Below, piece after piece: positions 1-7,357 of a stretch of DNA of 23,099 nt. Below the pieces are notes generated by a model. That model worked only from the letters and a program-made list of their open reading frames with translations, was not told where the DNA came from and ran no database searches. The position numbers and the translations under genes are program-made. Position 1 is the stretch's first letter. Each line of letters starts with the position of its first letter. The stretch spans positions 1 to 23,099 of the forward strand of contig JAQUMQ010000002.1 of assembly GCA_028718045.1 (NCBI GenBank). The letters run 5' to 3'. The stretch is from Actinomycetota bacterium. GTDB taxonomy: Bacteria; Actinomycetota; Humimicrobiia; Humimicrobiales; Humimicrobiaceae.

Positions 1-1113
1 GTTTTCGCTCATTCCTGAATGATATACCGCAAGTCCGTGCCCAAAAATTTGCTTAAAATTCGAGTAAAGCTGAGGGGTAAGCGAGATTTCGGGTGTCAAA
101 ATTAAAGCACTTTTTTTATTTTCCAAAGCACTTTCGACACATCTTAAATATACTTCCGTTTTACCACTGCCAGTAACGCCTTCGATTAAGAATTTATGAT
201 GAATATTTTTACCCATAATCCCGGCTACGGCACCGATACAATTTTCCTGGTAAGCGGTTAACTTGAAATTATTTCTTTTATTGAGATTATTTAAATAATT
301 ATCATAATTGAAATCTCTTTTTGATATCTTTTTTTCTTTTATTATCAAATTCTTTTCAAGTAAAGTTTTAAGACTGTAAGGAGTCGCTTTTAATTTTTCC
401 ATGATTTCTTTTTCTTCGGCTTCAGGGTTATTCGTAAGAAATTCTACCACTTGTTTTTGAATAACATTTTTTACCGAAGAAAAACTGTCTTTTTTTTGGA
501 TCTCTTTTTTGTTTATTTTAAAGATATTTATAAATTTGGGCTTAATTTTCGATTCAACCAGCACATGTTTGATTGTTATATAGTTTTCTTTCTTAAGTTT
601 TGCCAGAATGTTTGCAACTTTGTTTTTAGTGATACCCCCATTTTTCAACAACAGTTTTATTAACTCTTTTTCGTCATATTTTTCTTTTAAACTTATTTTT
701 GAAAATACCGGATACTTTTCAGATAAATCATATTTTAATTTATTAAAAAATATGTAACGCGTATATTTATATTTATAACCCGGCGGCATGAAAAGCTTTA
801 AGGCACTTCCCATCGAAGACATGTAGTAAAAACTTAGCCAATGAGCCAACTTTAATTTGTTTAAATCAAAAAAAGTTTTTGTAAATAAGATATCTTTTAT
901 CTCTTTGATTTCTTTGCCTGAAGTATCTTTAAATGATGATCTGCTTTTTATCCTGCTCACAAATCCTGCCTCGAGACGGTTACCAAAAGGAACCAAAACA
1001 AGACTTCCGACTTTTATGCTTTTTTTCAAATCATCCGGTATCAAATAATCAAATGACGAGTATATTTCAGAAGTTTTTAAATTTAAATATACTTCGACAA
1101 AAGTATTCATCAT
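1..1113 (-). CDS. priA: Primosomal protein N' (PriA helicase), N-terminal part
   Basis: PriA is the DEAH-type 3'-5' DNA helicase that restarts collapsed replication forks. The first 371 residues are visible and the rest lies beyond the left edge. The N-terminal DNA-binding part (about 1-110) has the family pattern VGSLVLVPFGNR around residue 35 and a PPGY-like step near 110. A winged-helix linker follows, and then helicase lobe 1 with the Walker A motif GVTGSGKTE at 312-320, LTPEISLTPQ near 339-348 and HSGMSE at the edge. The start is an ATG-ATG pair with no convincing Shine-Dalgarno sequence; an in-frame stop upstream leaves no earlier usable start. It follows metK after a 145-bp gap, the usual actinobacterial order. 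Identification is firm; the zinc-binding and second helicase lobes cannot be seen. Confidence 0.95.
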   Translation of the reverse strand, partial: MMNTFVEVYLNLKTSEIYSSFDYLIPDDLKKSIKVGSLVLVPFGNRLEAGFVSRIKSRSSFKDTSGKEIKEIKDILFTKTFFDLNKLKLAHWLSFYYMSSMGSALKLFMPPGYKYKYTRYIFFNKLKYDLSEKYPVFSKISLKEKYDEKELIKLLLKNGGITKNKVANILAKLKKENYITIKHVLVESKIKPKFINIFKINKKEIQKKDSFSSVKNVIQKQVVEFLTNNPEAEEKEIMEKLKATPYSLKTLLEKNLIIKEKKISKRDFNYDNYLNNLNKRNNFKLTAYQENCIGAVAGIMGKNIHHKFLIEGVTGSGKTEVYLRCVESALENKKSALILTPEISLTPQLYSNFKQIFGHGLAVYHSGMSEN

Positions 1114-1258
1114 TTTAGTTGGAAGATTATTTTTTAAAACACGGCGATCATCAAGATAAAGACAGCATATCTATCTTATTATAATAAAGTCGCTTTTTAT
1201 AATTAGTCCCGAAATAATTTATACCCGGGTAGCTTTAAGTTGTTTTTTAAGTAAAAAA

Positions 1259-2461
1259 TTATAAACCCAAATAACTTTTTATATCATCAACTCTGTCCAA
1301 TCTTTCCCAGGTAAAGTCTCTGTCGCTTCTTCCGAAATGACCGTATGACGCAGTCTTTCTGTATATCGGCCTAAGCAGATCCAGGTTCTTAATTATTGCG
1401 GCGGGACGAAGATCAAACAAATTTTTGATACAATCTTCAATTTTTTCTCTATCGACTTTTTCGGTATTGAAAGTTTCAACCATTATCGAAACGGGATGGG
1501 AAACTCCTATGGCATATGCTATCTGAACTTCTATTTTTTCGGCAGCACCAGCAGCTACCAGATTTTTCGCAACATGCCTTGTAGCATATGCAGCAGATCT
1601 GTCGACTTTTGACGGATCTTTTCCCGAAAAACAACCGCCGCCGTGCCTTGCCATACCGCCATAAGTATCCACTATGATTTTTCTTCCCGTAAGTCCGCTG
1701 TCTCCCATTGGTCCACCCACAACAAAAGCACCGGTGGGATTCACATATATTTTAAAATCATCATTTAAATACTTCTCCGGAATTATTGGTTTTATTACAA
1801 ATTCTTTCATATCGGGAGCAATCTGGCTATCGATACTGATATCTGGTTTATGCTGTGTCGATATAACGATATTTTCGACTTTGACCGGTTTCCAATTTTC
1901 ATATTTTATGGTAACTTGTGTTTTCCCATCCGGCCTAAGATATGGGATCATTCCTGACTTCCTTACTTCTGCCAGTCTTTGAGCAAGCTTATGTGCCAGC
2001 ATTATCGGAAGAGGCATATATTCAGGAGTTTCATTGCATGCATAACCAAACATCATCCCTTGATCTCCGGCACCTTGCAAATCCAATTCATCGCTATAAC
2101 CATTGCCAACTTTTGCTTCCAATGCTTTTGAAACACCCATGTCTATGTCAGTAGATTGCTTACCAAGGCTGACTACAACTCCGCATGTGTCCGCATCAAA
2201 ACCATATTTTGCTCTCGTGTAGCCTATATCCCTTACGACATGCCTGGCTATGTCGGGTATTTCCACGTAAGTATCCGTGGTAACTTCCCCCGCAATGACA
2301 ATAAGCCCCGTTTTTACTAAAGTTTCTACCGCTACCCTTGCTTTTTTATCATCGATAATGATAGCGTCAAGAATGGCATCCGATATCTGGTCGCACATTT
2401 TGTCAGGGTGTCCTTCCGTTACGGATTCCGAAGTAAATAAATGATTCCCGCCTTTTGCCAT
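1259..2461 (-). CDS. metK: S-adenosylmethionine synthetase
   Basis: This cytosolic enzyme makes S-adenosylmethionine from methionine and ATP, releasing phosphate and pyrophosphate. The 400 residues are full length for the bacterial family. Visible signatures are the methionine/ATP-binding stretch TEGHPDKMCDQISDA (15-29, catalytic His18 region), the hexapeptide-type motif GAGDQGMMFGYA (130-141), and the glycine-rich phosphate loop GGGCFSGKDPSKVDRS (274-289). The ATG start is preceded by a strong AGGAGG Shine-Dalgarno sequence six bases upstream. It lies 29 bp after coaBC and before priA, so it probably shares their transcript. No SAM-box or SMK-type riboswitch is visible ahead of it, so no methionine-responsive control can be claimed. 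Confidence 0.98.
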   Translation of the reverse strand: MAKGGNHLFTSESVTEGHPDKMCDQISDAILDAIIIDDKKARVAVETLVKTGLIVIAGEVTTDTYVEIPDIARHVVRDIGYTRAKYGFDADTCGVVVSLGKQSTDIDMGVSKALEAKVGNGYSDELDLQGAGDQGMMFGYACNETPEYMPLPIMLAHKLAQRLAEVRKSGMIPYLRPDGKTQVTIKYENWKPVKVENIVISTQHKPDISIDSQIAPDMKEFVIKPIIPEKYLNDDFKIYVNPTGAFVVGGPMGDSGLTGRKIIVDTYGGMARHGGGCFSGKDPSKVDRSAAYATRHVAKNLVAAGAAEKIEVQIAYAIGVSHPVSIMVETFNTEKVDREKIEDCIKNLFDLRPAAIIKNLDLLRPIYRKTASYGHFGRSDRDFTWERLDRVDDIKSYLGL

Positions 2462-2467
2462 GATCTT

Positions 2468-2473
2468 CCTCCT
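2468..2473 (-). promoter_or_regulatory. Strong Shine-Dalgarno of metK
   Basis: On the minus strand AGGAGG lies six bases before the metK ATG. It is the best ribosome-binding site in the left half of the window and fits a need for high MetK expression within a long polycistronic message. Confidence 0.85.
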
Positions 2474-2490
2474 GCAATATAAAACTTTTT

Positions 2491-3717
2491 TTAATCTAAT
2501 TTTTTTATAATCTCATTTATTATTTCTCTTGCGATGATCCTTTTCTTTTCTTTAGCGATTTTTTTGATTTCACCTTTATAATCGATAATTACGACTTCAT
2601 TATAATCGCTTTTAAAACCTATATCATTCCTTGAAATATCATTGACTACAATCATATCGATTTTGTTTCTTTTTATTTTCTCAAGCCCATATTCGATATT
2701 TTCTCCACTCTCCGCGGCAAATCCCACTAATACTTGTTTTTTGCTTTTTAAACCTGAAAGAATTTTTAAAATATTCTCGTTTTCGATAAACTTTATTTTA
2801 GAAATCAGATCCTGGTTTTTTTTAAGCTTATATTCATAAGTTTTTTCTGGTATTATATCGGAAACGGCAGCAGCCATTATTATTACATCCATACCATCGA
2901 AAAATTCCAGAATCTTTTCTTTCATCTCTTTGGTAGTGTTTACGAAATAAGTATCGGCTCCGTAAGCTTTACCCATATCCTGGCAAGCGCTTATCAATAT
3001 TACTTTTTGAGCACCTCTGAACTTTGCTTCGGCTGCAAGAGCATACCCCATCTTACCGCTCGAATAATTAGAAATATATCTTACGGCATCAATACTTTCC
3101 TTTGTGCCTCCGGCAGTGATCAATACGTTTTTTCCGTTTAGATCATTGCTTGTATTAAGCAAGTCGATAAGATTTTCAATTATTTTCTCTTCTTTTTCCA
3201 GTCTCCCCATCCCTGCAGAGCCGCATGCGAGATAGCCTTCGGATGGTCCACAAAAAAAATAATTTCCCAACTCCCTTAATTTTATTATATTTTCTTGAAT
3301 TATAGGATTAGACCACATTCTTTCATTCATCGCCGGTGCGATTAAAACAGGACATTTCGAAGCTGCCACAGCAGTAGTTAAAAAATTATCGCAAATACCG
3401 CAAGCTATTTTGGAAATCGTATTTGCGCTTGCCGGAGCAATAAGTATTGCATCCGAGCTTTGGGCAAGATCTACATGATATATTTTTTCCTGGTTTTCAA
3501 ACATACCTGTTATTGCTTTATTTCCGCTTATGGCACTTAAAGTAACGGGACTGATAAAATTTAATGCGTTGTCTGTAAAAACAGGAAATATCCTGGCTTT
3601 TGCTTTTACCAACATGGAACAAATATAAGCAGCTTTATAGGCAGCTATACCGCCTGTCACTCCCAGAATTATTTTCTTGTCCTTTAAAATTCTGCGGTCA
3701 TTATCATTTAATTCCAT
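2491..3717 (-). CDS. coaBC: Bifunctional phosphopantothenoylcysteine decarboxylase / phosphopantothenate-cysteine ligase
   Basis: CoaBC carries out two consecutive steps of coenzyme A synthesis: ligation of cysteine to 4'-phosphopantothenate (CoaB), then FMN-dependent decarboxylation to 4'-phosphopantetheine (CoaC). The N-terminal flavoprotein half (about 1-185) shows GVTGGIAAYK (19-28), the probable catalytic His81, the substrate clamp APAMNERMW (127-135) and the active-site cysteine in GYLACG (Cys165). The CoaB half begins near 194 with a GKNVLITAGGTKE nucleotide-fold start and includes SNYSSGKMG, AAAVSD and a KLKK segment holding the expected catalytic lysine. The length of 408 residues is normal. 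Its ATG lies inside the end of rpoZ (14-bp overlap), which implies translational coupling. Confidence 0.97.
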   Translation of the reverse strand: MELNDNDRRILKDKKIILGVTGGIAAYKAAYICSMLVKAKARIFPVFTDNALNFISPVTLSAISGNKAITGMFENQEKIYHVDLAQSSDAILIAPASANTISKIACGICDNFLTTAVAASKCPVLIAPAMNERMWSNPIIQENIIKLRELGNYFFCGPSEGYLACGSAGMGRLEKEEKIIENLIDLLNTSNDLNGKNVLITAGGTKESIDAVRYISNYSSGKMGYALAAEAKFRGAQKVILISACQDMGKAYGADTYFVNTTKEMKEKILEFFDGMDVIIMAAAVSDIIPEKTYEYKLKKNQDLISKIKFIENENILKILSGLKSKKQVLVGFAAESGENIEYGLEKIKRNKIDMIVVNDISRNDIGFKSDYNEVVIIDYKGEIKKIAKEKKRIIAREIINEIIKKLD

Positions 3718-3946
3718 CTTTCACTCTTACGTAGTCTATTTTGCCTTCTTTTATCTCGTTAAAAGCGATTTCCAACGGATCAATCGAGTTGGTTTCTATA
3801 AGCGGTTCTATAATATTTGTCCTTTCCATGTTTTTCTTTGCCTGAAAATAATCAGCCAACTCCCTTGTTCTTTTTGCCATTTCGATGCACAAGGTATACT
3901 TGCTATCCACCTTATCAATTAGTTCATCGATATTAGGTAAACTCAT
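3704..3946 (-). CDS. rpoZ: DNA-directed RNA polymerase omega subunit
   Basis: Omega is the small chaperone-like subunit that helps the beta' subunit fold and assemble. The 80-residue protein has the family core VDSKYTLCIEMAKRTRELADYF (about 13-34) and the C-terminal pattern in which LEIAFNEIKEGKI precedes a short charged tail. The start codon overlaps the gmk stop in an ATGA arrangement. The ribosome-binding site GGAGGA is supplied by the last codons of gmk, a clear sign of coupled translation. The gmk-rpoZ-coaBC order is widely conserved in actinobacteria and many Gram-positive bacteria. The identification is firm despite the short length. Confidence 0.95.
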   Translation of the reverse strand: MSLPNIDELIDKVDSKYTLCIEMAKRTRELADYFQAKKNMERTNIIEPLIETNSIDPLEIAFNEIKEGKIDYVRVKDGIK

Positions 3947-4566
3947 TTATAAATTCCTCCACCTTTAGAAGTTAATACATGTTTTAAATTTTTTAAAGCC
4001 TCATTATAATTATTATTAATAATTATGCAATTATAATATTTTTCGTATTTCATTTCTTCTTTTGCTTTTTCAATTCTTTTTAAAATAACATCATCACATT
4101 CAGTCGCTCTCTTTTTTAATCTCTCATTTAGATAATTGACATCGGGTACGGTAATAAAAATCAAAAAAGACTGCGGCATATTCTTTTTTACCTGCATTGC
4201 TCCTATTACTTCTATCTCAAGAACTATGTTTAACCCTTTATCCAGCTTATCTTCAACAAAACTTTTAGGTGTTCCATAATAATATCCGCAGTAATCGACC
4301 CATTCTAAAAACTCGTTATCGTCAATCATTTTTTTAAACTCAGCCTGACTTAAAAAATAATAATTTTCTCCTTCATTCTCATCAGGTCTCCTCGGTCTGG
4401 TCGTTACGGAAATTGATCTCGCGAAATTATCTAAACCAGACAATGCTTCCTTAACCAACGTGCTCTTACCGACTCCGGAAGGACCGGATATTACAAATAA
4501 AGTACCTTTTTTTTTATCATATCCATTGATTAACACTATCGATAAACATCCCCCACATGAAAACAT
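3943..4566 (-). CDS. gmk: Guanylate kinase
   Basis: This enzyme phosphorylates GMP to GDP with ATP and so feeds GTP and dGTP pools. The P-loop GPSGVGKS is at 28-35 in this reading, followed by the GMP-binding segment SVTTRPRRPDENEGENYYF (about 53-71) and EWVDYCGYYYGTP. In the usual (I/E)-D/E-V-Q-G-A element this protein has EVIGA, an isoleucine where glutamine is common. The first 16-18 residues precede the normal beginning of the family, so the true start is uncertain. The ATG used here has only TAGGAT about 12 bases upstream; an in-frame GTG at codon 11 is an alternative behind GGGGGA. A perfect 8-bp inverted repeat lies just upstream of the ATG. Confidence 0.95.
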   Translation of the reverse strand: MFSCGGCLSIVLINGYDKKKGTLFVISGPSGVGKSTLVKEALSGLDNFARSISVTTRPRRPDENEGENYYFLSQAEFKKMIDDNEFLEWVDYCGYYYGTPKSFVEDKLDKGLNIVLEIEVIGAMQVKKNMPQSFLIFITVPDVNYLNERLKKRATECDDVILKRIEKAKEEMKYEKYYNCIIINNNYNEALKNLKHVLTSKGGGIYK

Positions 4567-4573
4567 TATTTAT

Positions 4574-4598
4574 GTTATATCCTACATTATGATATAAC
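4574..4598 (-). repeat. Inverted repeat ahead of gmk
   Basis: On the minus strand GTTATATC and GATATAAC form a perfect 8-bp inverted repeat around a 9-base loop. The right arm overlaps the only Shine-Dalgarno-like sequence (TAGGAT) before the gmk ATG. In RNA it could hide the ribosome-binding site; in DNA it could be an operator. No function is known to me. Confidence 0.5.
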
Positions 4599-4628
4599 TT
4601 ATATATTGATTTAGTGCTACGATAAGCA

Positions 4629-4949
4629 TCATTTTATATTGAAATATTTTTTAAAATTTTCCCTTTGTTTTTCCCCAAGTCCCTTTAAAGTTTTTTTCTC
4701 GCTTATACATAATTTTTTTAAAATATTTTTTGCTTTTATTTCGCCTATTCCTGGAAGAGATTTTACTATATCAACAATCTTGATATTTGCAACAATATCT
4801 TTTATGTCTTCATTATTTTCAAAAATATCGCAAAGACATATTTCGCCATTTTTTAGCGATTTTTTTATTTTCGATCTTTGTATCTTATAATGCCTGGCTT
4901 TCTTAAGGCTTTCTTCCCTTTTTTCTTTGGAAATAAACGGGATATTCAC
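4629..4949 (-). CDS. mihF: Actinobacterial-type integration host factor (mIHF, helix-two-turn-helix)
   Basis: The 106-residue basic protein matches the mycobacterial/streptomycete integration host factor family, a nucleoid-associated DNA-bending protein unrelated to HU/IHF of Proteobacteria. The N-terminal half is a lysine/arginine-rich helix (KKARHYKIQRSKIKKSLKNG, about 16-35) followed by the family block in which SL- or CL-CDIF precedes the acidic linker. The C-terminal DNA-binding helix-two-turn-helix carries LPGIGEIKAKNIL (64-76) and GLGEKQRENF (90-99). Translation starts with GTG, placed by AAGGAG eight bases upstream. It sits next to gmk as in actinobacteria, here with pyrE rather than pyrF on its other side. 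It is the strongest taxonomic marker in the window. Confidence 0.93.
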   Translation of the reverse strand: MNIPFISKEKREESLKKARHYKIQRSKIKKSLKNGEICLCDIFENNEDIKDIVANIKIVDIVKSLPGIGEIKAKNILKKLCISEKKTLKGLGEKQRENFKKYFNIK

Positions 4950-4957
4950 TTAAAAAT

Positions 4958-4963
4958 CTCCTT
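4958..4963 (-). promoter_or_regulatory. Shine-Dalgarno deciding the GTG start of mihF
   Basis: AAGGAG on the minus strand lies eight bases before the GTG at 4949, supporting that codon as the start although it is not ATG. Confidence 0.75.
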
Positions 4964-5037
4964 GTAAAATATTTACCTTATAAACAGTAGAAACATGAAA
5001 GCAAACGAATTGATTAAAATAAATAAGTTTTTAAAAT

Positions 5038-5640
5038 TCAATTATTTTTCTTGCTTCCTGGATAATAAAGGCTTATTCCCTTCTTACACAAAGGACAATC
5101 ACGGGGATCGTATTTTTCAATATCAAATTTTACAAGATAATGATAAGGAATACCGAAATCAACATTTGAAGACCTGTTAACCATCGAAACAATCCCTTCA
5201 ACAACAGCACCGCTTTCTCTGCATATTTCAATTATTTCTTTTACGGAACCGCCGGTTGTGATTACGTCTTCGGCTATTATCAATTTTTCACCTTTTTTTA
5301 TTTCAAAGCCTCTGCGGATTTCCATTTTTTCATTTTTGCGTTCCGCAAAAATCATCCTTTTGTTCAGTTTAAACGCTAGCATATATCCGAAAATTATTCC
5401 ACCGATTGCCGGTGAGATAACGGTATTGACCCTCTCGATGATTTCTTTATTTATTATATCGGGAATTTCGTTTGTAATTTTGTATGTTAAGTCAGGATAT
5501 TGAAGAAGTTTTGCGCATTGTAAATAGTACTGGCTATGAAATCCGGAAGTTAATTTAAAATGACCTTCCATAATCGCTTCTGTATCCTTAAGCATTTTCA
5601 GCATATCTATTTTTGTGTTTTGCTCAATTATCCGTATCAT
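5038..5640 (-). CDS. pyrE: Orotate phosphoribosyltransferase
   Basis: PyrE couples orotate to phosphoribosyl pyrophosphate to make orotidine 5'-phosphate, the fifth step of UMP synthesis. The protein is 200 residues from the chosen start. The PRPP-binding motif IIAEDVITTGGS is at about 121-132, and the orotate-side pattern GHFKLTSGFHSQYYLQ at 26-41. The C-terminus ends with CPLCKKGISLYYPGS, typical of the longer OPRTase subgroup found in Gram-positive and several deep bacterial lineages. A TTG two codons earlier would extend it, but the ATG at 5640 has GGAGAG seven bases upstream and is preferred. The gene overlaps the end of pyrF by 17 bp. Confidence 0.95.
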   Translation of the reverse strand: MIRIIEQNTKIDMLKMLKDTEAIMEGHFKLTSGFHSQYYLQCAKLLQYPDLTYKITNEIPDIINKEIIERVNTVISPAIGGIIFGYMLAFKLNKRMIFAERKNEKMEIRRGFEIKKGEKLIIAEDVITTGGSVKEIIEICRESGAVVEGIVSMVNRSSNVDFGIPYHYLVKFDIEKYDPRDCPLCKKGISLYYPGSKKNN

Positions 5641-6418
5641 TTTCAAGCTCTCCTTCTATTTTATCAAGGTATGAATTTATTTTACCCTTAATATCGGTAT
5701 TTTTAATAATCGAACGACCGACAATTAAAAAATCGGAACCATCTCTTATGGCTTTCTCGGGTGTATTTATTCTTTTTTGATCTCCTGGGTTATCTTGTGC
5801 AAGTCTTATTCCCGGTGTTGCGATCAGAAAGCCGTGACCAAAGTTTTCACGTAAAAGCTTTACCTCATTTGGAGAGCATATTATGCCGTCTATATCGCAA
5901 TCTATCGCAACTTTTGCCATTCTTAAAACAAGTTCGGTGAATTTGAGATCGTATCCTAATTTTTTCAAATCATCGTCATCGAGACTTGTCAATACCGTTA
6001 CGCCGAACAGCAAGGGTTTGCTTTTATTTTTTTGAATACAAATTTCATTTAAGGTTTCGCTTGCATTTTTCAACATGGAGGTGCCGCCGGAGGTATGAAT
6101 CGTAATCATACCGACATCTATCTTGTTTATCCCGCGTAATGCTCCGGCTACCGTATTTGGAATATCCATAAGTTTTGCATCAAGCAAAACTTTGTAGCCA
6201 GCCTTTTTTACCATATCGACTATTTCCAAACCTTCATTATAAATTAACTCCAAGCCAACTTTTATTGTCGAAATACTGTCGCTTACTTTTTTCAAAACTT
6301 CCATTGCTTCAAATTTGCTTGATACGTCAAGACTTAATATGAGCCGGTCTTTTACTTTGAGATTATTTCTTAATAATGCTGTCTTCGAATTTATATTTTT
6401 TTCGCTATGAGAATCCAT
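5624..6418 (-). CDS. pyrF: Orotidine 5'-phosphate decarboxylase
   Basis: This enzyme decarboxylates OMP to UMP, the last step of the pathway. The 264 residues form a TIM-barrel protein of the shorter bacterial subfamily. The catalytic D-x-K-x-x-D element is LLDAKLMDIPNT, with Asp80, Lys82 and Asp85. The phosphate-gripping end of the barrel shows IATPGIRL and FLIVGRSI. The conserved core begins near KDRLILSLDVSS (23-34), so there is an unusual hydrophilic N-terminal extension of about 22 residues; I saw no later in-frame ATG, GTG or TTG before the core that would remove it. The start lies six bases after the pyrD stop. High-GC actinobacteria usually carry a different OMPDC subfamily, from general knowledge. 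Confidence 0.95.
   Translation of the reverse strand: MDSHSEKNINSKTALLRNNLKVKDRLILSLDVSSKFEAMEVLKKVSDSISTIKVGLELIYNEGLEIVDMVKKAGYKVLLDAKLMDIPNTVAGALRGINKIDVGMITIHTSGGTSMLKNASETLNEICIQKNKSKPLLFGVTVLTSLDDDDLKKLGYDLKFTELVLRMAKVAIDCDIDGIICSPNEVKLLRENFGHGFLIATPGIRLAQDNPGDQKRINTPEKAIRDGSDFLIVGRSIIKNTDIKGKINSYLDKIEGELENDTDN
5648..5655 (-). promoter_or_regulatory. Shine-Dalgarno deciding the pyrE start
   Basis: AAGGAGAG, within the last codons of pyrF, is seven bases before the ATG at 5640. It favours that ATG over the in-frame TTG two codons upstream. Confidence 0.75.
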
Positions 6419-6424
6419 TAAAAT

Positions 6425-7357
6425 CTACCCTGCCTTTACTTTTCCAATAATATCGCCGATATTTAAAATATTTTTATTGTTCATAAAGTCAATGATACCG
6501 TCTAAAATTTTCTTACCGGCTTGCAAATCCACAAAATTTACCGTTCCAAGCCCTACCGCACTTGAACCGGCCAGTATAAATTCTATTGCATCTTCCCAGC
6601 TAAATATTCCGCCCATTCCGATAATCGGCAGAATTTTTTCCTTATGTAAATTAAAAATTTTTGCAAGGGCAATTGGTTTTATTGCAGGACCTGAAAGACC
6701 GCCTGTTACATTTCCGAGCTTGGGTTTAAAAGTGTTTATATCTATTGCCATACCGACAACGGTGTTGATAAGCGAAACGGCTTCTGCTCCGCCATTTTTT
6801 GCTCTAAGAGTTATCTCCGGTAAATTCTCAATGTTGGGACTAAGTTTTACGATGACAGGTATGTTTAATATCTTCCTGACGGTAGCCGTCACATTTTCGA
6901 CTTCCTCGGGTATTAAGCCGAGAGACATGCCTCCCTTTTCTATATTCGGACATGATAAATTCAGTTCAACTGCAATAAGGTTTTCTTCTATATTTCTTAC
7001 TTTAACAGCAAGATCCGAAAATTCATTGACATCAGAGCCGAGCATGCTCAATATTGTGTTGAATCTTTCTCTTTTTATGAATGGTAGATGTTCATATATG
7101 AAAAAATCTATTCCTTCATTTTGTAGTCCTATCGAATTTAAAAGCCCGGCAGAAGTTTCGCATAACCTTGGTGGTTTGTTGCCTTCACGCGGCTTTAATG
7201 AAAAACTCTTAGTAGTTATGGCACCGAGCATCGATACGTCATAAAAATTATTATATTCAATTCCGCTGGAAAAAGTGCCGGAGCACATAACTATTGGGTT
7301 TTTAAGCCTAATACTTCCTAATTTAACGGAAATTCCCGGATTGTCATTACTGTTCAA
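6425..7357 (-). CDS. pyrD: Dihydroorotate dehydrogenase, class 1B catalytic subunit
   Basis: PyrD oxidises dihydroorotate to orotate with FMN. It belongs to class 1: the active-site base is a cysteine, seen as Cys136 in VELNLSCPNIEKGG, where class 2 membrane enzymes have serine. Substrate- and FMN-contacting elements include NPIVMCSGTF (20-29), LLNSIGLQNEG (72-82), and the phosphate loop region IIGMGGIFSWEDA followed by GSSAVGLGT. The start is taken as the TTG at 7357 because CGGAGG lies six bases upstream, giving a usual 310 residues. A longer frame from a TTG seven codons earlier would place the Shine-Dalgarno inside the gene. It overlaps pyrK by 11 bp; pyrK next to it indicates the NAD-linked PyrD-PyrK heterotetramer. 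Confidence 0.95.
   Translation of the reverse strand: MNSNDNPGISVKLGSIRLKNPIVMCSGTFSSGIEYNNFYDVSMLGAITTKSFSLKPREGNKPPRLCETSAGLLNSIGLQNEGIDFFIYEHLPFIKRERFNTILSMLGSDVNEFSDLAVKVRNIEENLIAVELNLSCPNIEKGGMSLGLIPEEVENVTATVRKILNIPVIVKLSPNIENLPEITLRAKNGGAEAVSLINTVVGMAIDINTFKPKLGNVTGGLSGPAIKPIALAKIFNLHKEKILPIIGMGGIFSWEDAIEFILAGSSAVGLGTVNFVDLQAGKKILDGIIDFMNNKNILNIGDIIGKVKAG

Noticed and set aside
1174..1187. TTATTATAATAA palindrome containing TATAAT as a priA promoter
   Set aside because: No acceptable -35 hexamer lies at 16-18 bp spacing; in DNA this AT-rich such matches arise by chance.
1222..1231. Perfect 10-bp palindrome TACCCGGGTA downstream of metK
   Set aside because: Conspicuous as a GC patch in AT-rich spacer, but single and without a T tract after it; not a terminator, and no other copy was seen.
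2462..2490. Possible SAM-responsive riboswitch before metK
   Set aside because: The gap to coaBC is only 29 bases, too short for any known SAM riboswitch class.
4995..5180. Small plus-strand frame across the mihF-pyrE junction
   Set aside because: Two thirds of it lie antisense to the conserved C-terminus of PyrE, and no ribosome-binding site precedes it.
6477..7244. Long plus-strand open frame (255 codons) opposite pyrD
   Set aside because: It is antisense to a well-conserved gene, has no ribosome-binding site, and its sequence looks like a mirror of pyrD codon usage; no family is recognisable.
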